From assembly GCF_016921195.1 (NCBI RefSeq), contig NZ_JAFGYF010000004.1:124001-188000 (forward strand): DNA of 64,000 nucleotides, written 5' to 3'. The DNA comes from Cellulosimicrobium cellulans. Its GTDB lineage: Bacteria > Actinomycetota > Actinomycetes > Actinomycetales > Cellulomonadaceae. Below the pieces are notes generated by a model, which was given only the letters and a program-made list of their open reading frames with translations, was not told where the DNA came from and made no database searches. A program made the translations under genes and the position numbers. The first letter of the stretch is position 1. Every line of letters begins with the position of its first letter. This document shows positions 58,860-64,000 of the stretch, piece by piece.

Positions 58860-59642
58860 TCAGCCGAAGCGCGCGAGCAGCTCCGCGGCCTGGGGGTCGC
58901 CCTGGGCGGCGGCCTCGCCCCACAGCGTCATCGCCTCGGCGACCCGGCCGGCCCGCAGCCGCAGGACGCCGAGGCTCGTGCGCGCGGTCGGCTCGCCCAC
59001 GAGCGCCGCCTGCTCCAGCAGGTCCTCCGCGTCGAGGGCGCGGCCGGCCCGGACGTAGAGGTCCGCCAGCACCGCCGCGACGCGCGCCTCGCCCGCCTCC
59101 GCCCAGCCCTCGAGGAGCGCCACGGCGTCGTCTCCCGTGAGCGCGCCGCTGCGCGCCAGCTCGACGGCCGCCTCCCAGCTCTCGCCCGACGTCGCGAGGA
59201 GGAGGTCGTCCGCGGCGTCCCGCTCCCCCAGCTCGGCCAGCACCTGCGCGAGCCGGACGGAGGCGCCCTCGACCTCCTGCGCCTGCTCGTACCACCGCCG
59301 GGCGGCGTGCAGGTCGCCCCGCTCGGTCGCGACCTGTGCGGCCATGAACGCCCCGAGGACGTCGCCCGCGAGCCCCGCGAGCTCGAAGCAGCGGAACGCC
59401 TCGGCGGCGTCGCCCGCCTCGTGGTGCGCGACGCCCAACCGGTACAGGGCCCCAGAAACTCCGTGCTCGACGGCTGCCTCGTAGAACGGCACGGCCGCCG
59501 CGGGACTGCCCAGGGTGCGCAGGTCGTCGGCGATGGCGACGAGCTCGGCGGGGTCGTCGGGGTGCAGGTGCCCGACGGCGGCCCGCAGGTCGGCGAGCGC
59601 GGTGGTCGTGGCGAGGTCCGTGCTCCGGTCGGTGGTCGGCAT
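58860..59642 (-). CDS. Tetratricopeptide/Sel1-like repeat protein
   Basis: A 260-residue all-helical repeat protein. Sel1/TPR-like units recur, for example GVSGALYRLGVAHHEAGDAA, GDVLGAFMAAQVATERGDLH, GEARVAAVLADLYVRAGRAL and GEPTARTSLGVLRLRAGRVA, each with the Gly/Ala and Tyr/Leu positions of such repeats. It should be a cytosolic protein-protein adaptor. ATG 59642; a GTG 6 nt upstream has a better-placed ribosome site and may be the true start. Confidence 0.8.
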   Translation of the reverse strand: MPTTDRSTDLATTTALADLRAAVGHLHPDDPAELVAIADDLRTLGSPAAAVPFYEAAVEHGVSGALYRLGVAHHEAGDAAEAFRCFELAGLAGDVLGAFMAAQVATERGDLHAARRWYEQAQEVEGASVRLAQVLAELGERDAADDLLLATSGESWEAAVELARSGALTGDDAVALLEGWAEAGEARVAAVLADLYVRAGRALDAEDLLEQAALVGEPTARTSLGVLRLRAGRVAEAMTLWGEAAAQGDPQAAELLARFG

Positions 59643-59835
59643 GCGCACCGCGTCCCTTCGGCCCCCTGCGTCGACGGCCTCGGTCGGCTCGCGCCTGCCG
59701 GGCCGCGCGGGCGACCGCAGGACGGCGGCGGGCGTCCCGAGATGTGGACGCACGATAGCGCGGCTGTCGCCCACGTCACACCCCTGCGTCCGGCCGGGTG
59801 CTGTCGGCGGTCCGGCGTCTGGGAGACTGGCTCGG

Positions 59836-61023
59836 GTGAGCGGAACGACGGACCTGCCGGCCACCGCCGGGCAACGCGTGCTGGACGCCGTCGTGGCGGT
59901 GACGAGCGACCTCGACCTCCCGCAGGTGCTACGCCGCATCGTGGACGCGGCGATGGAGCTGACCGGCGCCCGGTACGGCGCGCTGGGCGTGCTCGACGCC
60001 TCGGGCCGCGAGCGCCTCGCGCAGTTCATCCCGCTGGGCCTCTCGGACGACGAGGTCGCCGCGATCGACCACTGGCCGCACGGCGAGGGCCTGCTCGGCG
60101 AGCTCATCGACCACCCGGAGCCCATCCGCGTCCCGGAGATCGCCGACGACGTCCGCTCCGCGGGGTTCCCCGAGGGCCACCCGCCGATGCACACGTTCCT
60201 CGGCGTCCCGGTGCGGGTGCGCGAGACGGTGTTCGGCAACCTCTACCTCACGGACAAGCGAACGCCCGGGGCGGGCGGCGACGGCTCCACGACGGAGTTC
60301 ACGGCGGAGGACGAGGCGGCCGTGATCGCGCTCGCGGCCGCGGCCGGCGTCGCGATCGAGAACGCGCGGCTCTACGGGCGCGCCAAGCAGGTGGGGGTGC
60401 TCGAGGACCGCGACCGCATCGCGCGCGACCTCCACGACGTGGTGATCCAGCGTCTGTTCGCGTCGGCGATGACGCTCATGAGCGTGCAGCCGCTCGTCGC
60501 CGACCCGAACGCGCGGACGCGCATCGAGGAGACCGTCTCCGACCTCGACGAGACGATCCGGCAGATCCGCTCGACGATCTTCGCGCTGCACACGGCGACC
60601 GACCCGGACGCGCCGTCGATCGAGGACCGGTTCCGGGCCCAGGCGGAGGCCGCGACGACGGTCCTGGGCTTCGCGCCGGAGGTGAGCGTCGAGGTCGCGG
60701 CCGAGGGGTCGGGCGCAGGCGTGTCCGACGGCGGCCCGAGCCTGCCGGCCGAGGTCGCCGACCAGCTCGTCGTCGTGCTCGGCGAGTCCCTGACCAACGT
60801 CGCCCGGCACGCGCAGGCGAGCCACGTCGTCGTGCACCTGTCCGTGACCGCGCACGAGGCGCGCCTCACGGTCACGGACGACGGCGTGGGCATCCAGCCC
60901 GGGGGGCGCCGCTCGGGCCTGCGGAACATGCAGGCGCGCGCGGCGGCGCTCGGCGGGTCGAGCACCGCGACCGCGCTGCCCGACGGCGGCACGCGCCTCG
61001 AGTGGTGGGTGCCGCTCGGCTGA
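59836..61023 (+). CDS. GAF-domain sensor histidine kinase, DevS/DosT-like
   Basis: A 395-residue NarL-type sensor kinase. One GAF domain (about 20-190) carries FPEGHPPMHTFLGVPVRVRE and VFGNLYLTDKR, shared with the gas-sensing GAF domains of mycobacterial DevS/DosT; His115 and His119 are candidate haem ligands. The HisKA_3 phosphoacceptor is in DRDRIARDLHDVVIQRLFAS, and the ATPase has ESLTNVARHAQASHVVVHLS and VTDDGVGI. Only one GAF is present, where DevS has two. Likely partner is DevR at 61706, encoded on the other strand 0.7 kb away. GTG 59836. Confidence 0.88.
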   Translation: MSGTTDLPATAGQRVLDAVVAVTSDLDLPQVLRRIVDAAMELTGARYGALGVLDASGRERLAQFIPLGLSDDEVAAIDHWPHGEGLLGELIDHPEPIRVPEIADDVRSAGFPEGHPPMHTFLGVPVRVRETVFGNLYLTDKRTPGAGGDGSTTEFTAEDEAAVIALAAAAGVAIENARLYGRAKQVGVLEDRDRIARDLHDVVIQRLFASAMTLMSVQPLVADPNARTRIEETVSDLDETIRQIRSTIFALHTATDPDAPSIEDRFRAQAEAATTVLGFAPEVSVEVAAEGSGAGVSDGGPSLPAEVADQLVVVLGESLTNVARHAQASHVVVHLSVTAHEARLTVTDDGVGIQPGGRRSGLRNMQARAAALGGSSTATALPDGGTRLEWWVPLG

Positions 61024-61050
61024 CGAGGCGTCCGGACCGGTCTCGGCGTC

Positions 61051-61095
61051 GGCTCAGCGGCCGGCTCGGCGGCCGGCTCAGCGGCCGTCTCAGCG
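61051..61095. repeat. Tandem 12-bp repeat at convergent gene ends
   Basis: GGCTCAGCGGCC, GGCTCGGCGGCC and GGCTCAGCGGCC (61051-61086) are followed by a partial GTCTCAGCG. The array reaches the stop codon of the PNPOx-like gene at 61090. Confidence 0.75.
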
Positions 61096-61563
61096 CAGGA
61101 TCCGTCGCCCGGTGACGATGCGCGGGACGACCTTGATGACGCGGTCGCGCACGCCCGGCACGAACGTCACGAGCGGGAGGGCGAGCAGCCGCGCCCGCTC
61201 CACCGGCTCGGTGACCTCGTACGTGCGGCCCACGAGCACGACGGACCAGCCGGAGCGCGCCTCGGCGTCGAACTGGTCCACCTCGAACGCGACGACCGCC
61301 CGGCTCGCGGCGACCGCGAGCTTGGAGCCCTCGGCGGTGCGGAACACGACGTCCGGCCCGTCGAGGACGAAGTTCACCGGCTGGATCGCCGGCAGCGCGT
61401 GGTCGGTGTAGACGATCCTGCCCACGGGGACGGTCGCGAGGAGCGCGTAGCTCTCCTCGGGCGTGAGCTCCGCGAGCCCTGCCGAGGCGCGCGGGCGCTC
61501 GGCCGTCGTGGCCCCCGCCCCCGCCACCGGTGCCCCTGTGCCGGTTCGCTCGACTGTGTCCAT
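61090..61563 (-). CDS. Pyridoxamine 5'-phosphate oxidase-like split-barrel protein
   Basis: A 157-residue flavin- or F420-binding split beta-barrel protein. Motifs are LTPEESYALLATVPVGRIVY, LPAIQPVNFVLDGPDVVFRT, AVVAFEVDQFDAEARSGWSV and VVLVGRTYEVTEPVERARLL. Members of this group are often in DosR regulons. It lies between the histidine kinase and devR, 142 nt after devR on the same strand. ATG 61563. Catalytic role unknown. Confidence 0.83.
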   Translation of the reverse strand: MDTVERTGTGAPVAGAGATTAERPRASAGLAELTPEESYALLATVPVGRIVYTDHALPAIQPVNFVLDGPDVVFRTAEGSKLAVAASRAVVAFEVDQFDAEARSGWSVVLVGRTYEVTEPVERARLLALPLVTFVPGVRDRVIKVVPRIVTGRRILR

Positions 61564-61705
61564 CTCCACATCGTCGCGCCGCGGTGTCAGATCGGCGAGA
61601 GCCGAAGGTCCTGACGCCGCCCGGTCGCCCGGACCCTCGCCGTCGACCCCCGGTCCGTGGGCGGACGAGCCCTCGGGCCCCCCGGGGCGCGCCCCGGCGT
61701 CGCCC

Positions 61706-62437
61706 TCAGGGACGGAAGGGCTGGCCACCGTGCTGCCGGTCCGCGGCCGACGCGCCCCCTCCCGGGGCGCCGCCCTGGCGCGTCGCCTCCTCCTGGCGCA
61801 TCTCGGTCGCGAGCACCGCGACCTGGGTGCGCCGTTGCAGGCCGAGCGTGGCGAGGACGTGCGAGACGTAGTTCTTGACCGTCTTCTCCGCGAGGTAGAG
61901 ACGCTTGCCGATCTCGCGGTTCGTCAGGCCCTCGCCGATGAGCGCGACGATCTGGCGCTCCTGCTGCGACAGGCCCTCGAGCCGGTCGGGCGTCTCGTCC
62001 GCGGCGTGGCGCAGGCGCTCGAGCACGCGCGCGGTGCTCGCGGGGTCGAGCAGCGAGCCGCCCGCCGCGACGGTGCGGACCGCGCCGACGAGGTCGGACC
62101 CGTGGATCTGCTTGAGCACGTACCCCGACGCGCCGGCGAGCACCGCCTGGAACAGCGCCTCGTCGTCGGCGAACGACGTGAGCATGAGACAGCCGACCTC
62201 GGGAAGCTCGGAGCGCACCTCGCGGCACACCTCGACCCCGGAGCCGTCGGGCAGGCGCACGTCGAGGATGGCGACGTCGGGACGCGTCGCCTTGATGCGC
62301 GCGAGCGCGGAGGCGGCGGTGCCGGCCTCGCCGACGACGGTGATGTCACCGGCCGCCTCGAGCAGCGCGGCCACGCCACGGCGGACCACCTCGTGGTCGT
62401 CGAGCAGGAACACACGGATCGGGTGGGGAGAGCCCAT
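61706..62437 (-). CDS. devR: DevR/DosR-type response regulator
   Basis: A 243-residue NarL/LuxR regulator. The receiver has Asp13-Asp14, phosphoacceptor Asp59 (VAILDVRLPDGSGVE) and Lys near 109 (GYVLKQIHG). The DNA-binding domain LSQQERQIVALIGEGLTNRE, YLAEKTVKNYVSHVLATLGL, RRTQVAVLATEMR is almost that of mycobacterial DevR, including the helix that contacts GGGAC-N4-GTCCC. Extra Gly/Gln tail of about 28 residues. ATG 62437. It should control the DosR-type boxes at 57942 and 62498, including its own promoter. Confidence 0.92.
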   Translation of the reverse strand: MGSPHPIRVFLLDDHEVVRRGVAALLEAAGDITVVGEAGTAASALARIKATRPDVAILDVRLPDGSGVEVCREVRSELPEVGCLMLTSFADDEALFQAVLAGASGYVLKQIHGSDLVGAVRTVAAGGSLLDPASTARVLERLRHAADETPDRLEGLSQQERQIVALIGEGLTNREIGKRLYLAEKTVKNYVSHVLATLGLQRRTQVAVLATEMRQEEATRQGGAPGGGASAADRQHGGQPFRP

Positions 62438-62497
62438 GTCCTCAACGTAGCCCGTCGAGGGCGGATTCTCGCGCGCGCGAGGGTGCGACGCCGCAGG

Positions 62498-62517
62498 TGC
62501 GGGACCTTCGTCCCGCG
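62498..62517. promoter_or_regulatory. DosR/DevR box between devR and universal stress protein gene
   Basis: TGCGGGACCTTCGTCCCGCG has perfect 7-bp arms GCGGGAC (62499-62505) and GTCCCGC (62510-62516) and the full GGGAC-N4-GTCCC core of the DosR box. It lies in the 214-bp divergent gap and can serve devR, usp or both. Confidence 0.75.
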
Positions 62518-62533
62518 ACCTGGAGCCGTGGGT

Positions 62534-62547
62534 CCCCGCATGCGGGG
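62534..62547. promoter_or_regulatory. 14-bp perfect palindrome next to the DosR box
   Basis: CCCCGCATGCGGGG lies 17 nt after the DosR box on the USP side. It does not fit the DosR consensus and may bind another regulator or be incidental. Confidence 0.4.
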
Positions 62548-62651
62548 GCGCTCGCAGGGTGCGCTCCCCCGGTCTCGGGGAGTATCCAGGAAGTATGCAG
62601 GCGGCGGGCTCGGCCCGGCCGCGAAGGGGACGAGGGACAGAGGTGGGAACC

Positions 62652-63551
62652 GTGAGCGGATCGACGCAGCAGGTCGTGCTGGTCGGTGTGGACGGCAGCG
62701 CGACGAGCGGCAAGGCCCTGGACTGGGCCGTGCGCGAGGCGGCTCGGCGCGGCGCCCAGCTCCGCGTGCTGCACGTCGCCTACGTGCCGGTGGTCGCGAC
62801 GCCGTTCGTCGGGGGCGCGTACTACCCGAGTGTCGAGGAGCTCGGGGAGATCGCCGGGCCCATCCTGTCGGCCGCCGCCAAGCGCGCCGCGCACGTCGAC
62901 CCCACCGTGCCCGTGCGCACCCTGCTGCGGTCCGGCCCGCCCGCCGAGGCGCTGCTCGACGAGGCCAAGGACGCCGACCTCGTCGTGGTCGGGTCGCGCG
63001 GCCTGGGCTCGGTCGGCTCCATGTTCTTCGGCTCGGTCGGGACGCGGCTCGCCGCGCGCTCCCCCGTGCCCGTGGTCGTCGTGCCGCCCGTCGTGGACCG
63101 GAGCGAGCGGACGACCGACGTCGTCGTCGGCGTCGACGGGTCCGTGCACGGCGACGCGGCGCTGCGGTTCGCTCTCGACGAGGCGGCCCGCACCCGGTCG
63201 CGCGTCGTCGCGGTGTGCGCGTGGCGCCTGCCCACGGGTCCGCTGTGGGAGGAGAACCCGTCGTTCTACACGTCGGCCGAGCGCGACGCGCGGGCCGAGG
63301 CGTCGCGCACCGTCGATGCGGCGCTCGCGCGCGTGCGGACCGCCGCGCACGACGACGTCCTCGTCGAGACGTTCGTCGTGGACCGCGAGCCGTCCGCCGC
63401 GATCCGGGAGGCCGCGGCGGGAGCCGCGCTGACCGTCGTCGGCTCGCGCGGCCGGGGCGACCTGCGCGGCATGGTCCTGGGTTCGGTGAGCCAGCAGGTG
63501 CTGCACCACGCGACGCACCCGGTCGCCGTCGTGCACGCCGAGAAGGCGTAG
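62652..63551 (+). CDS. Tandem universal stress protein
   Basis: A 299-residue protein with two UspA domains (about 8-148 and 155-295). Each has the ATP-binding G-x2-G-x9-G(S/T) motif: GSRGLGSVGSMFFGS and GSRGRGDLRGMVLGS, plus VGVDGSATSGKALDWAVREA and VGVDGSVHGDAALRFALDEA. Tandem Usps are typical DosR-regulon members in mycobacteria and help in dormancy. GTG 62652 preferred; GTG 62643 is possible. A DosR-type box lies 135 nt upstream. Confidence 0.92.
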   Translation: MSGSTQQVVLVGVDGSATSGKALDWAVREAARRGAQLRVLHVAYVPVVATPFVGGAYYPSVEELGEIAGPILSAAAKRAAHVDPTVPVRTLLRSGPPAEALLDEAKDADLVVVGSRGLGSVGSMFFGSVGTRLAARSPVPVVVVPPVVDRSERTTDVVVGVDGSVHGDAALRFALDEAARTRSRVVAVCAWRLPTGPLWEENPSFYTSAERDARAEASRTVDAALARVRTAAHDDVLVETFVVDREPSAAIREAAAGAALTVVGSRGRGDLRGMVLGSVSQQVLHHATHPVAVVHAEKA

Positions 63552-63568
63552 CCCGAGGTCACGCAGGT

Positions 63569-63602
63569 GGTGGTGCGCCCGCTGCCGGACGGGCACACCA
63601 CC
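63569..63602. terminator. Hairpin after universal stress protein gene
   Basis: GGTGGTGCGCCCG (63569-63581) pairs with CGGGCACACCACC (63590-63602) with one mismatch over an 8-nt loop, 18 nt after the usp stop. Confidence 0.7.
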
Positions 63603-63652
63603 CCTGAGAAGCGGGGCGGCATCGGCCGCCGCCCCACGTGGCGCCCCGGTGA

Positions 63653-63692
63653 CGCCGGGCGAGACGGTGTCGGACCCCCGTCTCACCCGGCG
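63653..63692. terminator. Hairpin serving the minus-strand gene at the right edge
   Basis: CGCCGGGCGAGACGG (63653-63667) pairs with CCGTCTCACCCGGCG (63678-63692) with one mismatch over a 10-nt loop, just after the stop of the minus-strand gene at 63704. Confidence 0.65.
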
Positions 63693-63703
63693 CTCGGGTC
63701 ACG

Positions 63704-64000
63704 TCAGCCGCACGAGCGCGCGGCGTACCCGGCCGTGACCGTGTCGGTGCCGCCGTCGGCGTCCGTCACGGTGACGGTCACCTCGCCGGCCTCGATCTCC
63801 GTGGCACGCGTGCTGAACGACTGGTAGGCGTTCTTGCCCGGGGCCACGTCCGTGAAGGTCTTGCTGCCGAACGGCGTCTCGATCGCGACGTTCAGCGCGG
63901 AGTCGTCCACGTTGAGCGCACGCACCGCGACGTAGACCTTGCCGGCCAGGCAGCGCGGCTCGACCGTCACGTCGGCGTCCGGAGTGTCCGCACCGGCGGG
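63704..64000 (-). CDS. C-terminal end of a secreted/modular protein (5' part outside window)
   Basis: Ninety-eight in-frame residues to the stop at 63704; the frame stays open to the window edge, so an apparent GTG at 63970 is not the real start. The visible part (VTVEPRCLAGKVYVAVRALN, VAIETPFGSKTFTDVAPGKN, AYQSFSTRATEIEAGEVTVT, ending YAARSCG) is a beta-rich domain with two Cys that probably pair. Such domains occur at the C-termini of secreted actinobacterial glycosidases and adhesins. The main function cannot be seen. Confidence 0.7.
   Translation of the reverse strand, partial: PAGADTPDADVTVEPRCLAGKVYVAVRALNVDDSALNVAIETPFGSKTFTDVAPGKNAYQSFSTRATEIEAGEVTVTVTDADGGTDTVTAGYAARSCG

Noticed and set aside
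61597-61616. A third DosR box upstream of the PNPOx-like gene
   Set aside because: GGACCTTCG matches the left half of the 62498 site but the right half is lost, so it is at best a degenerate half-site.
1-64000. CRISPR arrays, tRNA/rRNA genes, prophage or insertion sequences
   Set aside because: I saw no regularly spaced repeats with unique spacers, no cloverleaf-like RNA genes, no phage structural genes and no transposase. A dedicated tRNA or IS search could still find divergent examples.

Overview
The window is very GC-rich DNA from a high-GC Gram-positive actinobacterium. GC-ending codons, GTG starts, TANNNT -10 boxes placed 6-8 nt before start codons (leaderless transcripts), F420-type enzymes, a DevR/DosR-type dormancy regulator and a Streptomyces-type parS site all point that way. 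Gene content (secreted choice-of-anchor A protein, GH3 enzyme, LacI regulator, alditol oxidase) suggests the Cellulomonadaceae/Promicromonosporaceae (Cellulosimicrobium-like); that placement is inference. It looks like ordinary chromosome. I see no rRNA, tRNA, CRISPR array, prophage or intact insertion sequence.

Layout. 1-3.5 kb: truncated choice-of-anchor A surface protein, GH3 enzyme, LacI regulator. 3.5-7 kb: PiT phosphate transporter with a small membrane partner and PHO-box-like 11-nt repeats, then a coiled-coil membrane protein. 7-10 kb: an NAD-themed divergent locus (NrtR-like Nudix regulator / SPFH protein / NAD-kinase-like protein) with two candidate operators, flanked by a palindromic repeat that has entered the end of the regulator gene. 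10-18 kb: membrane protein, oligopeptidase B, two tandem membrane-anchored beta-propeller proteins, degenerate GGDEF protein. 18-24 kb: complete branched-chain amino-acid ABC operon livKHMGF. 24-31.7 kb: deazaflavin-dependent oxidoreductase, cold-shock protein, TM0106-type RecB nuclease/helicase and two proteins with acidic-aromatic tails. 31.8-37 kb: polar amino-acid ABC operon and a MetPS-type methionine/alanine importer including its 55-aa subunit. 37-46.7 kb: alditol oxidase, HTH_42 protein, LmeA-like lipoprotein, F420 LLM oxidoreductase, MFS efflux pump, family 5 uracil-DNA glycosylase, several small genes, a TetR/VOC divergent pair and a methyltransferase remnant. 46.7-55 kb: sbcCD with a parS site inside sbcD, STAS protein, YbaK deacylase, DUF2087 protein, ABC-F ATPase. 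55-64 kb: VanY-PASTA carboxypeptidase, coiled-coil lipoprotein, then a dormancy/redox island (DoxX, TPR protein, GAF histidine kinase, PNPOx-like protein, DevR, tandem universal stress protein) with two DosR-type boxes, and the end of a secreted protein running off the window.

How the parts work together. The strongest systems-level signals are (i) the Nudix regulator-SPFH-NAD kinase-like locus, where a putative NAD-metabolite sensor faces a membrane-scaffold gene and an NAD kinase-fold gene across a promoter carrying palindromes; (ii) the DevR regulon, where boxes upstream of doxX and in the devR/usp gap tie five or six genes to a hypoxia/redox two-component system; and (iii) a centromere-like parS site, implying that the region lies in the origin-proximal part of the chromosome. 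Two independent ABC operons place stem-loops right after the binding-protein gene, a usual way to make more binding protein than permease.
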